A stretch of 64,000 nt of DNA from Peptococcaceae bacterium BICA1-7. Lineage in GTDB: Bacteria; Bacillota; Desulfotomaculia; Desulfotomaculales; Desulfocucumaceae. Each line of letters starts with the position of its first letter. The stretch's first letter is position 1. The notes below the pieces were generated by a model that searched no databases, had not been told where the DNA came from, and worked only from the letters and a program-made list of their open reading frames with translations. The DNA lies in assembly GCA_000802095.1 (NCBI GenBank), contig JUEB01000017.1, positions 186,001 through 250,000 on the forward strand, written 5' to 3'. Shown here piece after piece: positions 25,129 to 33,870 of the stretch. The translations under genes were made by a program, and so were the position numbers.

Positions 25129-25533
25129 CTAGTTACTGTCCATCTTTCTTTTTTCCAAGATATCTAGCAATTCGCCCTTGAAAATCGTTATTTCTTCTTT
25201 AAGCATCTGCAGGTCATTGATCATTTCGTCCAGCTGATCCAGTCTTTTCTGCCCGTATTCCAGCGCCGTATATATCTGGCTTATCTCGGTTCTGTCTATG
25301 TCATACAGGCCCAGCAGTTCCTTAATCTCGGCCAGAGAAAATCCAAATTTCTTTCCCCTCAGTATTATTTTCAGTCTGGCCCGGTCCCTGCTTGTATAAA
25401 TCCTGTGAGAGCCATTGGTTCTGTGAGGGCTTAAGAGCCCCACCTCCTCATAATAACGTATGGTTCTGACCGTGACGCCGAACTCCTCGGATAAATCTGA
25501 AATCTGGTAAAAATCCCTTTTTTTTGTTGCCAT
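25129..25533 (-). CDS. MerR family transcriptional regulator
   Basis: A 134-residue MerR protein starting at ATG 25533 (MATKKRDFYQISDLSEEFGV), with AGGGGGG upstream. The N-terminal winged HTH reads GVTVRTIRYYEEVGLLSPHR and GSHRIYTSRDRARLKIILRGKKFGFSLAEI. The rest is a dimerisation coiled coil (YGQKRLDQLDEMINDLQMLKEEI) with no extended effector domain. Its promoter contains a perfect dyad between -35 and -10 (25552-25580), the classic MerR position, implying autoregulation. It probably also controls the acyl-CoA ligase unit downstream. The small size and acyl-CoA context resemble LiuR-type regulators. Confidence 0.85.
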   Translation of the reverse strand: MATKKRDFYQISDLSEEFGVTVRTIRYYEEVGLLSPHRTNGSHRIYTSRDRARLKIILRGKKFGFSLAEIKELLGLYDIDRTEISQIYTALEYGQKRLDQLDEMINDLQMLKEEITIFKGELLDILEKRKMDSN

Positions 25534-25551
25534 TTGCACGCCCCCCTGACA

Positions 25552-25580
25552 AAGTTAAGACCAGTTCTGCTACTGGTCAA
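25552..25580 (-). promoter_or_regulatory. MerR promoter with dyad operator in the spacer
   Basis: On the minus strand TTGACC-N17-TAACTT. The inverted repeat GACCAGT-N6-ACTGGTC (25559-25578) covers the spacer and part of the -35 box. Confidence 0.6.
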
Positions 25581-25605
25581 GTACAATGAACCGATTTTAG
25601 TAGTA

Positions 25606-26466
25606 TTATACTTCATAAAAAAAATTCATGATATAATTTTTGACATAGGGACTATAAGTATGAGGGAAAATGAGATGATGTGGTGGTCCCGCTATCGACA
25701 TCTCCTGAAACTCCATAATACCCCGGTTGGCGATGTTGAGCTCGCCGTCGAAGCGGTAGGCCCTGGGGTCGGACTCGGAACCGAACTCGGCTATGGTGGA
25801 AAAGTCCACGCTGCCGGTTAGGTCGGCGATGTCCTGGGACTTGGGGTCCGACGGGGTGAAGGTGCCTATGCCGGCCCTGTTTTCCTCGGACAGGAAGAAC
25901 CTTTCCACCGGGACATTTTCAATATGGCCCTGGAATTCGGACTCCAGCATCATCCGGCAGGAAGGGCACAGCTCTCCCTCGATGTAGACCCCGTACTCCT
26001 TTTCAAACTCAGGCCTCAGCTCCTTTGGGATAAGGTGCAGGGGCTCTTCGTGCATGGGGCACCCCTTTATCCCGTATAGAGCTCCCGGGCCGGTACGGGA
26101 AAAGCTCTCCAGCCCCTTTTTGAACATGGCCACCAGGGTGGATTTTCCTCCGCTTACCGGGCCCATTAAAAGCAGTATCCTTTTTCTGACGTCAAGTCTC
26201 CGGGCGGCAGGGTGGAAGTATTCCTCTACAAGTTTTTCCAGTGTGCTGTCAAGACCAAATATCTCACTCTGGAAAAATTTATATTTCTTCCCCTCGGCGG
26301 TTTCTTCCACGCCGGCAGACTTGATCATCTCGTAGATACGTGAGTGGGCCAGCTGGCATGCATACGGAGATTTCTTCAATATTTCCAGGTAATCACTGAA
26401 ATTTCCCTCCCAGGCAAGCCTCTTTTCAACAGACCTGTGCTCTTCAAGTCTCTTCCAAAAGTCCAT
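25606..26466 (-). pseudogene. prkA: Truncated PrkA-type AAA/serine protein kinase gene
   Basis: The first ~255 codons (from ATG 26466, MDFWKRLEEHRS, preceded by GGAGGG) match the N-terminal AAA region of PrkA closely: EEYFHPAARRLDVRKRILLL, Walker A MGPVSGGKSTL, YGIKGCPMHEEPLHLIP, FTPSDPKSQDIADLTGSVDF, AYRFDGELNIANRGIMEFQEM. Full PrkA is ~630 residues. Here the homology stops abruptly at about base 25699, then about 30 unrelated residues lead to a stop. The rest of the AAA module and the whole C-terminal kinase half are gone, and I find no remnant in other frames nearby. It is probably non-functional, a deletion or rearrangement scar; a short regulatory fragment cannot be excluded. Confidence 0.8.
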
Positions 26467-26586
26467 GCAGCATTTCCCTCCTTTGTTTAGTGTTGTCATA
26501 CATGGAACTGTTACATGCGCCCCGCTTGTATTACATTATATGCCGCTAACTCCTAAAGAATTAACCGCCTGCATTCCCAGAATATG

Positions 26587-26620
26587 AAAAAACCGCCAAT
26601 TTCGACAACTGGCGGTTTTA
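26587..26620. terminator. Bidirectional rho-independent terminator
   Basis: AAAACCGCCA-N11-TGGCGGTTTT is a perfect 10-bp stem with A/T tracts on both sides. It closes the tepA-ylzJ(-small ORF) unit on the minus strand. Confidence 0.85.
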
Positions 26621-26650
26621 ACTACGGCTCAATATCTGGCATTTTTGGTA

Positions 26651-26725
26651 TCAGGCTTGCTTTTCGGGGCCAACCAGGGTCAGGGCAAATAAAAAAATCA
26701 ATGCTATAATCAATTTCAGCAGCAA
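26651..26725 (-). CDS. Candidate 24-residue hydrophobic peptide
   Basis: The frame starts at TTG 26725, preceded by an excellent GAGGAGG eight bases upstream, and reads MLLKLIIALIFLFALTLVGP followed by EKQA and a TGA stop. The peptide is one predicted membrane helix. It lies between ylzJ and the bidirectional terminator, in the same orientation, so it would be the last cistron of that unit. There is no family assignment; reality rests on the ribosome-binding site, hydrophobic pattern and position. Confidence 0.45.
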   Translation of the reverse strand: MLLKLIIALIFLFALTLVGPEKQA

Positions 26726-26826
26726 CGGCCCCGCCTCCTCTTTCCAACCTTTACTTTTTATGACAACTGCGGACCCCAAAAAGTTCCTTTATTTTAAAGC
26801 TTTGCCTGAAAAACTTAAAAATCCTA

Positions 26827-27039
26827 TCAGCACTCCAGCATGCTTCCAGGCACATACTCGGCTTTTAAATAGTCCCTGGGGTCGGTGCTTAAGAGCCGGG
26901 CCACCCTGACCCCGCCGTCACCTGTTTTTTCAACCAGCATGGGCACCCCCCGGTGGGAAACATGTTGGTACCCGGGGTCGCACATCTTTTCCAGCCCTTC
27001 AAACACCAGCTCAAGCTGCATGGGTGTCCATAGTATCAC
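26827..27039 (-). CDS. ylzJ: YlzJ-like protein
   Basis: A 70-residue protein ([20 protein letters not shown] start, then [27 protein letters not shown]) matching the small YlzJ-like family, found directly downstream of tepA in Bacillus and many spore-forming Firmicutes. Its start overlaps the tepA stop by four bases, so the genes are translationally coupled. No function is established for the family; the conserved context is sporulation-associated. Confidence 0.8.
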   Translation of the reverse strand: MILWTPMQLELVFEGLEKMCDPGYQHVSHRGVPMLVEKTGDGGVRVARLLSTDPRDYLKAEYVPGSMLEC

Positions 27040-27854
27040 TGTAAAGGCACTCCTTTACCTTTTTTCTCATCGATCATGCTCTTGAGCCGGGTAACAGCCT
27101 GGCTGACCCCACCGACCTCATCTATAAGGCCCTTCTCCACCGCGTCCTTACCAATAAGAACGGTGCCTATATCCCTGGCCAGCTCCCCGGTCCTAAACAT
27201 TAGCTCTCTGAACTCCGCCGAGCCGATCCTGGCGTGGTTGGTTACAAAATTTACCACCCGGTCCTGCATCTTGTCCAGGTATTCGTAGGTCTGGGGAACT
27301 CCAATGACCAGCCCGTTCAAACGGATGGGATGAATGGTCATGCTGGCGGTGTCGGCTATATAGCTGTAATCCGTAGCCACGGCTATGGGCACTCCGATGG
27401 AGTGGCCCCCGCCCAGAACGATGGATACCGTTGGCTTGGAAAGGCTGGTAATCATCTCGGCTATGGCCAGTCCGGCCTCCACATCCCCCCCCACGGTGTT
27501 GAGGATTAGCAAGAGCCCCTCTATTTCGCTGGCCTGCTCAATGGCCACCAGCTGGGGAATGATGTGCTCATACTTGGTGGTCTTGTTTTGGGGGGGCAAA
27601 ACAAGGTGACCTTCAATCTGTCCCACAATGGTTATGCAGTGTATATTGCTTTTTACCTCGGGGAGCGGAGTGGCGCCAAACTCCTTTATGGAGTCTACCC
27701 CACCCTTTGGCTTGCCCTGAACCCGGCGGGGATTTTTGGGGTTGTCCTCACCTGGATGTTGCGGGTATTCCGGCTCCACGCTGGGTTCTGGATCTATATC
27801 CGGCGAGTAGGGGAAAACTCCCGGCTCTTCATCATAAAACCTGTGTTCCGGCAT
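27036..27854 (-). CDS. tepA: TepA/YlfB ClpP-fold serine protease
   Basis: A 272-residue ClpP-class protease-like protein, called translocation-enhancing protein TepA in Bacillus, where it has been linked to spore outgrowth. A Pro/Glu-rich N-terminal extension (~70 residues) precedes the crotonase-like fold: [38 protein letters not shown]. The nucleophile elbow is [21 protein letters not shown] (Ser), with His in [11 protein letters not shown]. The start ATG 27854 follows GGGAGGAAG. It lies downstream of the RNase J gene but beyond a terminator (27951-27988), so it may have its own promoter. Order rnj-tepA-ylzJ matches Bacillus. Confidence 0.88.
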   Translation of the reverse strand: MPEHRFYDEEPGVFPYSPDIDPEPSVEPEYPQHPGEDNPKNPRRVQGKPKGGVDSIKEFGATPLPEVKSNIHCITIVGQIEGHLVLPPQNKTTKYEHIIPQLVAIEQASEIEGLLLILNTVGGDVEAGLAIAEMITSLSKPTVSIVLGGGHSIGVPIAVATDYSYIADTASMTIHPIRLNGLVIGVPQTYEYLDKMQDRVVNFVTNHARIGSAEFRELMFRTGELARDIGTVLIGKDAVEKGLIDEVGGVSQAVTRLKSMIDEKKGKGVPLQ

Positions 27855-27950
27855 TTATCTTCCTCCCTCATTAGTGGCCGCTGGTATAATCCACCTATCT
27901 TGGACGGGCGGACTTTCCAACCGTGTCTTCCTTAGTATGTATTTAAAGGC

Positions 27951-27988
27951 AAAAAAAATACACGGGCGTTTCGGCCCGTGCATTTTTT
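27951..27988. terminator. Bidirectional terminator between rnj and tepA
   Basis: CACGGGC-GTTTCG-GCCCGTG (27961-27980) with an A-run on the left and a T-run on the right, functional in either direction. Confidence 0.85.
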
Positions 27989-28101
27989 ATAACGCCTATG
28001 AAAGTATAGTTCTCCTGAAGTTTCCCACTTTCCGTTGGAGAGCGTTTCATATAAGCTTCCTCTAACAGCATTCGAAAAGGGCATGCACCATTGAAGCTTT
28101 T

Positions 28102-29766
28102 CTATATGTCCATGATGATTGGCAGTATCATCGGCCTTCTCCTGGTTTTTTCGTACAGGAATTTTCCCAGTGAATCCCTTACCTGGGACTTTATATTGGA
28201 CCACTCGGTTATGCCCCGTTCGGAGCACTTATCCAGTATGGACTTTACCTTTTCCCTGACCTCGTCCATCAGCTTCTCAGACTCCCGCACGTACACGAAT
28301 CCTCTGGACACTATATCCGGCCCGGAAATAACCTGACCGTTTTCCTTGCTCATACTGACCACTACGATGAGTATGCCGTCCTGGGAAAGCTGTTTGCGAT
28401 CCCTGAGCACTATGTTGCCCACATCACCCACACCAAGCCCGTCCACCAGCACCCTGCCGGCAGTTACCCGGCCGGACAGCTTGCCTGACCTTTTGGACAA
28501 TTCCAGAACCTGTCCATTTTCACAGACAAAAACATGGTTGGCCGGCATGCCCATTTCCCTGGCCAGCTTGGCATGCTTTATGAGCATGCGCTGCTCCCCG
28601 TGAACGGGAAGGAAAAATTTTGGCCTGGTCAGGTTAATCATGAGCTTCAGCTCTTCCTGGCTGGGGTGACCGCTTACATGCACTCCGGAAACGGACTCGT
28701 AGACCACATTGGCCCCCCGCTTGAAAAGCATATCTATGACCCTGCCCACCAGTTTTTCGTTGCCCGGTATGGGGCTGGCCGAAAGAATAATGGTGTCCCC
28801 GGGCATTATATCTATCTGGCGGTGGTCGCCGGTGGCAATTCTGGTAAGGGCCGACATGGGCTCACCCTGGCTGCCGGTGGATATGTAAAACACCTTGTGC
28901 TTGGGCAGCCTGGCCGCCTCCTCCACCTCCACCAGAGTCCCCTCCGGTATGGACAGATAGCCCAGCTCATGGGCGATGCTGACCACATTCACCATGCTGC
29001 GCCCCACTATGGCCACCTTGCGGTCATACCTGTGGGCAGTGGTGATGGCCTGCTGCAGCCGGTGAACATTTGAGGCGAAGGTGGCCATGATAATCCGTTC
29101 CTTGGCCTGCCTGAAAGTCTCATCAAAGGTAAGGCCGACGCTTCTCTCCGACAGTGTATAGCCCGGCCTTTCCACATTGGTGCTGTCGGACATAAGCACC
29201 AGCACACCCTTCTCCCCCAGCTGGGCGAACTTGTAAAAGTCCAGTATCTGCCCGTCTACCGGAGTATGGTCAACCTTGAAGTCACCGGTGTGCACTATTG
29301 TCCCAATGGGTGTGTGAATAGCCAGGGCCAATGCATCAGGAACGCTGTGGGACACCCTTATAAACTCAACTTTGAAGGGCCCTATCTGAACAGTGTCCCT
29401 GGGCTTGACGGTACGAAGCTCAGTCCCTCTTTCAATGCCCTGCTCTTTTAGCTTGCCCCCCAAAAGTCCCAGAGTAAGCCTTGAGCCGTATACCGGCACA
29501 TTGATCTGTCTTAAGACATAGGGCAAAGCCCCTATATGATCCTCATGTCCGTGGGTCAGCACAATGGCCAGCACCTGTTCCCTGTTCTCCAGGAGGAAGG
29601 TGATATCCGGGATGACCACGTCTATGCCCAGCATCTCCTCCTCGGGAAACATTAGTCCGCAATCTATAACCAGGATCTTATCCCCAAATCTTACCGCCAT
29701 CATATTCTTGCCAATTTCGCCCATCCCACCCAGTGGAATAAGGGCAACTCTAGGTTCCTTCGCCAA
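28102..29766 (-). CDS. rnj: Ribonuclease J
   Basis: A 554-residue metallo-beta-lactamase/beta-CASP RNase that processes and degrades mRNA and matures rRNA (5'-3' exo and endo). Motifs are LTHGHEDHIGALPYVL, GTIVHTGDFKVDHTP, LMSDSTNVERPGYT, VHVSGHPSQEELKLMINL, and FFLPVHGEQRML. The initiation codon is TTG 29766 with GGGAGGTG nine bases upstream. It follows dapA in the order known from Bacillus (dapA-rnjB-tepA). I cannot tell J1 from J2 by inspection; position suggests the rnjB-type locus. Confidence 0.93.
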   Translation of the reverse strand: MAKEPRVALIPLGGMGEIGKNMMAVRFGDKILVIDCGLMFPEEEMLGIDVVIPDITFLLENREQVLAIVLTHGHEDHIGALPYVLRQINVPVYGSRLTLGLLGGKLKEQGIERGTELRTVKPRDTVQIGPFKVEFIRVSHSVPDALALAIHTPIGTIVHTGDFKVDHTPVDGQILDFYKFAQLGEKGVLVLMSDSTNVERPGYTLSERSVGLTFDETFRQAKERIIMATFASNVHRLQQAITTAHRYDRKVAIVGRSMVNVVSIAHELGYLSIPEGTLVEVEEAARLPKHKVFYISTGSQGEPMSALTRIATGDHRQIDIMPGDTIILSASPIPGNEKLVGRVIDMLFKRGANVVYESVSGVHVSGHPSQEELKLMINLTRPKFFLPVHGEQRMLIKHAKLAREMGMPANHVFVCENGQVLELSKRSGKLSGRVTAGRVLVDGLGVGDVGNIVLRDRKQLSQDGILIVVVSMSKENGQVISGPDIVSRGFVYVRESEKLMDEVREKVKSILDKCSERGITEWSNIKSQVRDSLGKFLYEKTRRRPMILPIIMDI

Positions 29767-29942
29767 AAACCCGCACCTCCCTACTGTTTTTTTAAAAGTC
29801 TGATAAATGAAAAATCACCGGTGAGAAACAGGAGAAGGTGGGAATAAGATCATTATGGTTAAAGGTCATCGAATCTATTTTTCCCTTATAATGGCACATT
29901 AATACCGAGCCTCGTCCGTCTATTTTCACCAGCCTAACACAA

Positions 29943-29970
29943 GTGAGAGACTGAAATACCCGTCTCTCAC
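29943..29970 (-). terminator. Hairpin after dapA, possible weak terminator or attenuator
   Basis: Perfect 9-bp arms GTGAGAGAC-N10-GTCTCTCAC lie just past the dapA stop. There is no T-tract on the minus strand, so it may stabilise the 3' end rather than terminate strongly. Confidence 0.5.
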
Positions 29971-29977
29971 CGCAAGC

Positions 29978-30862
29978 CTATATAAGTTTAAGTTCTGACA
30001 ATATTCTTTTTACCTCTTCCCTTTCGGCCGCGGTGGCCTCCACCAGGGGCAGGCGCGGGGGCCCCACCTGCCAGCCCGCCAGGTTCATGGCAGCCTTCAC
30101 CGGCACCGGGTTGGTAGTTATAAAAAGGCCCTTAAAAATGGGAAAGAGCTGCATGTGCATCTGGGTGGCCAGGGTGGTGTTGCCGGTGGTAAATGCATTG
30201 ACCATCTTATTAATCTGAGGCCCGATTACATGGGCGGCCACACTTACCACACCCTTCGCCCCCAGGGACAGCATGGGCAGGGTAAAGGAGTCATCCCCGC
30301 TGTACACGGCAAAGCTGTCAGGAAGAGTCCGGCGCAGCTCACTTACCTGATCCAGACTTCCCGACGCCTCTTTTATGGCGATGATGTTGGGTATCTCCGA
30401 AAGCCTTAATACAGTGGGCGGAAGCATGTTTACTCCGGTACGGCCCGGTATGTTGTAGAGCATTACCGGCAGGTGGGTGCTGGAGGCTATGGCCTTGAAA
30501 TGCTCATACAGACCCTCCTGGGAAGGTTTATTGTAATACGGACACACCGTCATCACACCGTCTACTCCCACTTTTTCCGCAGCCTGGGTAAGCTCTATGC
30601 TGGCGGCCGTGTTATTTCCCCCTGTGCCTGCGATAACAACGGCCTGGCCGCCAACTTCCTCCACCACCACCCTGAAAAGCTCAATTTTTTCTTCTTTTGT
30701 AAGGGTTGGTGATTCACCGGTGGTGCCGCATACCACCAGCCCGTCGGACCCTGATTCAGCCAGGTGACGGGCCAGCTTTCTGGCCACATTATAGTCCACT
30801 GCCATGTCTTTGTTGAAAGGCGTGATCATCGCGGTGAGAACCCGCCCAAAGTCATTAATCAA
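29978..30862 (-). CDS. dapA: 4-hydroxy-tetrahydrodipicolinate synthase
   Basis: DapA condenses pyruvate with aspartate semialdehyde in the lysine/dipicolinate pathway. The protein has 294 residues from TTG 30862 ([16 protein letters not shown], with AAGGAAGGTG upstream); a GTG nine bases earlier overlaps that site. Signatures are [51 protein letters not shown] (Tyr), and the Schiff-base Lys in [13 protein letters not shown]. The product also feeds the DpaAB dipicolinate synthase encoded upstream. Confidence 0.94.
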   Translation of the reverse strand: MINDFGRVLTAMITPFNKDMAVDYNVARKLARHLAESGSDGLVVCGTTGESPTLTKEEKIELFRVVVEEVGGQAVVIAGTGGNNTAASIELTQAAEKVGVDGVMTVCPYYNKPSQEGLYEHFKAIASSTHLPVMLYNIPGRTGVNMLPPTVLRLSEIPNIIAIKEASGSLDQVSELRRTLPDSFAVYSGDDSFTLPMLSLGAKGVVSVAAHVIGPQINKMVNAFTTGNTTLATQMHMQLFPIFKGLFITTNPVPVKAAMNLAGWQVGPPRLPLVEATAAEREEVKRILSELKLI

Positions 30863-30947
30863 GACTTTCACCTTCCTTTCCGTATCCCGGTACGGTATTT
30901 CCAGACGTTTGAAACGCCGGGCGGGAAACCGCCCAAAGCATTAGGTT

Positions 30948-32168
30948 TCAGCTGCAAAACTGACGGTACAGGGCCCGCACAGACTTTTCCATATCTTCTC
31001 TTTTGACCAGAACCCAGATGGTGGTGTACGAATCGCTGGACTGAAGTATCTGTATATCTTCCCTGGTCAGCGCCTCCACTATGGAGGCCATTACTCCGGG
31101 AACCCCGGTCATGCCCGCTCCAACCGCGGCAACCTTTGCGCAGCCGGGGGTAACCTGTGCGGTAAAGCCGGTGTTTTCCAGCACCTGGGCGGTTTTTTGC
31201 CGGGCCTCATCCTTTACGGTAAACACAACCATCCCCGGATACACGTTGATAAAGTCAAGACTTATTCCCGCCAGGGCAAGTCCCTTGAAAAGTCTTCTCT
31301 TCTGCCTGAGCCCCTCTTCATTGTCCTCCACCGGCACCTTGAACTGGGTAAGGTTGGGTATCTGGGTTATGCCGGTTATGGTGCGGTCTCTGGTGATGTC
31401 TATGGTCCCCTTGTTGACCTCTCCTGTGCTGGTGACCAATGTGCCTGGTCCATCGGTAAAGGTGCACTTTACCCTCATGGGAATATTTTTTTGCATTACT
31501 ATTTCCACAGCCCTGGGGTGTACCACCTTGGCGCCCTCGTGCGCCAGCTGGCATATCTCATCATATGTTACCACTTCCCTGGGGCGGGCTTCCTCCACTA
31601 TGCGGGGGTCCGCCGTCATAATACCCTCCACGTCTGTGTATATATCCACATAGGTAGCGTCAAGGGCTACTCCCAGAGCGGCGGCAGTGGTATCGCTCCC
31701 CCCCCGGCCCAGTGTGGTTACCTCCCCGTCCTCGGTCATTCCCTGAAAACCGGTGACAACGACTATTTTTCCTTCTTTGGCGTGTTTAATTATCTTATCT
31801 GGCTTAACCTTCATTATGCGGGCGTCGCTAAAAGCTTCATCAGTAAGAATGCCCGCCTGAAACCCGGTGAGGCACACTGCGGCATGGCCCTTCTTCTGAA
31901 GGGTGGCTGCCATCATCACCCCGGCAATAATTTCACCGCAGGACATCAGCAGGTCCATTTCCCGTGTTCCTGTGTCCTTGTATTCATCCCGCACGGATTT
32001 AATAAGGGTATCAGTAGCGAAGGGATCTCCGGATCTGCCCATGGCAGATACCACTACTACCGGTGTATAGCCCTCCTCTTTGACCGCGATAACCTTGCCG
32101 GCCACCTGCTCACGTAACTCCCCGGTAACCAGTGAGGTGCCTCCAAACTTCTGCACAATGAATCTCAT
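30948..32168 (-). CDS. dapG: Aspartokinase (DapG-type)
   Basis: A 406-residue aspartate kinase, the first step of the aspartate-family pathway. It begins with MRFIVQKFGGTSL; the substrate and ATP sites are LMSCGEIIAGVMMA, VTGFQGMTEDGEVTTLGRGGSDTTA and YTDVEGIMTADPRIV. Two C-terminal ACT-type regulatory regions follow (~270-400). Position after asd and before dapA matches Bacillus dapG, the diaminopimelate-sensitive isozyme used in spore cortex and dipicolinate synthesis. The start ATG has GGGGGAG upstream and lies two bases from the asd stop. Confidence 0.93.
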   Translation of the reverse strand: MRFIVQKFGGTSLVTGELREQVAGKVIAVKEEGYTPVVVVSAMGRSGDPFATDTLIKSVRDEYKDTGTREMDLLMSCGEIIAGVMMAATLQKKGHAAVCLTGFQAGILTDEAFSDARIMKVKPDKIIKHAKEGKIVVVTGFQGMTEDGEVTTLGRGGSDTTAAALGVALDATYVDIYTDVEGIMTADPRIVEEARPREVVTYDEICQLAHEGAKVVHPRAVEIVMQKNIPMRVKCTFTDGPGTLVTSTGEVNKGTIDITRDRTITGITQIPNLTQFKVPVEDNEEGLRQKRRLFKGLALAGISLDFINVYPGMVVFTVKDEARQKTAQVLENTGFTAQVTPGCAKVAAVGAGMTGVPGVMASIVEALTREDIQILQSSDSYTTIWVLVKREDMEKSVRALYRQFCS

Positions 32169-32170
32169 AC

Positions 32171-33190
32171 TTATCTCCCCCGCAGGCAGTTGTACTTAAT
32201 CAGGAGTTCGGCTATCTGAACGGCGTTGGTGGCAGCGCCTTTACGGATCTGGTCGGACACAACCCAGAGGTTCAGCCCCTTTTCAATGGAATTGTCCTCT
32301 CTGATCCGGCCCACAAACACCTCATCTCTGTCGGAACAGAAAAGGGGCATGGGGTACTCCTTATTGGCGGGGTTGTCGATCACCACTATACCCGGGGCCC
32401 CGGCCAGCACTTTTTTAGCCTCGCCGGCAGTGATCTTTTTTTCGGTTTCGATGTTCACTGACTCGGAGTGGCTGCGGTATATGGGAACCCGCACGGTGGT
32501 TGCAGTTATGCCAAAACTGTCATCATGCATTATTTTATGGGTTTCCTTAACCATTTTCCACTCTTCTTTTGTATAGTCCATTTCCTGGAAAACATCAATA
32601 TGCGGAATAAGGTTAAAGGCTATCTGGTGGGCAAATTTTTTGGGAGGATACTCTTCTCCCTTTAAGACCGCCCAGGTTTGGGCGGCAAGTTCTTCCAGGC
32701 CTTCCTGTCCCGCCCCGGAAACCGCCTGGTAGGTGGATACCACCACCCGCTTTATCCTTGCCGCGTCGTGAATAGGCTTTAAGGCCACCACCATGATTAT
32801 GGTTGAGCAGTTGGGGTTGGCTATTATTCCCTTATGCCACCTGACATCTTCGGGGTTAACCTCGGGAACCACCAGGGGCACCCCGGGATCAAGCCTGTAA
32901 TTGCTGCTGTTGTCTATAACAACACAGCCCCGCTCCACTGCTGCGGGACCAAACTCAAGGCTGGCGGCCCCACCGGCAAAGAGCGCAATATCCATATTCT
33001 CAAAGCTGTCTGCAGTGGTCTCTTCAACCGTGTAGGTTTCTCCCTTAAAGGGTATCTGTTTTCCGGCCGAGCGAGCCGTGGCGCATAGTTTAAGTTTATC
33101 CAGCGGAAAATTCTTCTCATCCAGAATCTTTAATAGTTCATGCCCTACAGCGCCTGAAGCCCCAACCACTACTACGTTGAAACCTGACAA
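32171..33190 (-). CDS. asd: Aspartate-semialdehyde dehydrogenase
   Basis: A 339-residue NADPH enzyme producing aspartate semialdehyde from aspartyl phosphate. I place the start at TTG 33190 (MSGFNVVVVGASGAVGHELL) because AGGAGGG is eight bases upstream; the longer frame would overlap dpaB. The catalytic Cys is in IANPNCSTIIMV, the substrate-binding motif is YQAVSGAGQEGLEEL, and the NADP fingerprint is GASGAVG. It is in operon order dpaB-asd-dapG-dapA. Confidence 0.93.
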   Translation of the reverse strand: MSGFNVVVVGASGAVGHELLKILDEKNFPLDKLKLCATARSAGKQIPFKGETYTVEETTADSFENMDIALFAGGAASLEFGPAAVERGCVVIDNSSNYRLDPGVPLVVPEVNPEDVRWHKGIIANPNCSTIIMVVALKPIHDAARIKRVVVSTYQAVSGAGQEGLEELAAQTWAVLKGEEYPPKKFAHQIAFNLIPHIDVFQEMDYTKEEWKMVKETHKIMHDDSFGITATTVRVPIYRSHSESVNIETEKKITAGEAKKVLAGAPGIVVIDNPANKEYPMPLFCSDRDEVFVGRIREDNSIEKGLNLWVVSDQIRKGAATNAVQIAELLIKYNCLRGR

Positions 33191-33248
33191 TATTCTTTCC
33201 CTCCTAAAGCCATTGCTATTTGTATACACCACGGGAGCCGCTCTTTTT

Positions 33249-33836
33249 TTACTGGTGGGCAATAATAACCGGCTGAACCTGTTTTCCCTCCAGGGAATGC
33301 AGTATGGTATCCACTATCAGGCCCATATTGGCTTTTAAAGAATTTGGCTTCCCGGTGGGACTGTCCTGTCCAAAAGGCACCATGTATATATTCTTTGTAT
33401 TTAATAATACACCAATATTTTTCGCATTTAAACCCAGCCCGTCGTTGGTGGATATGGCCAGAATAAGCGGGGACTGGTTCCTCAGGTGGGCCTTGGCGGC
33501 CATCAGCACGGAGGTGTCGGTTATGGCATTGGCCAGTTTTGCCAGTGTATTTCCAGTGCAGGGAGCAATGACCAGCACATCAAAAAGTTTCTGGGGACCT
33601 ACCGGCTCAGCCCCCACTACAGAGTTGATCACCTTATTGCCGGTGATTCTTTTAAGCTCTGACTTCCATTTTTCCGGGGACCCGAATCTTGATACGGTCT
33701 GGTCTACTGATTGGCTTATTATGGCAGTTACCTCGGCCCCCTCATTCACCAGAGTAACCACCTCGTTAAATATTTCGTCCAGGGTGCAGTGTGATCCAGT
33801 CAGGGCAAACCCCACCCTTATGCCTTTTAAACGCAT
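33249..33836 (-). CDS. dpaB: Dipicolinate synthase subunit B
   Basis: A 195-residue flavoprotein-fold subunit (SpoVFB), with DpaA making dipicolinic acid from dihydrodipicolinate in the mother cell. It begins MRLKGIRVGFALTGSHCTLD and contains DVLVIAPCTGNTLAKLANAITDTSVLMAAKAHL and NIYMVPFGQDSPTGKPNSL, typical of DpaB. It lies 34 bp after dpaA. Its 3' end runs to within 58 bp of the true asd start. Confidence 0.93.
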   Translation of the reverse strand: MRLKGIRVGFALTGSHCTLDEIFNEVVTLVNEGAEVTAIISQSVDQTVSRFGSPEKWKSELKRITGNKVINSVVGAEPVGPQKLFDVLVIAPCTGNTLAKLANAITDTSVLMAAKAHLRNQSPLILAISTNDGLGLNAKNIGVLLNTKNIYMVPFGQDSPTGKPNSLKANMGLIVDTILHSLEGKQVQPVIIAHQ

Positions 33837-33870
33837 GACGCCACCTCCGTTTCAGGAGGCAAAAGAAGGA

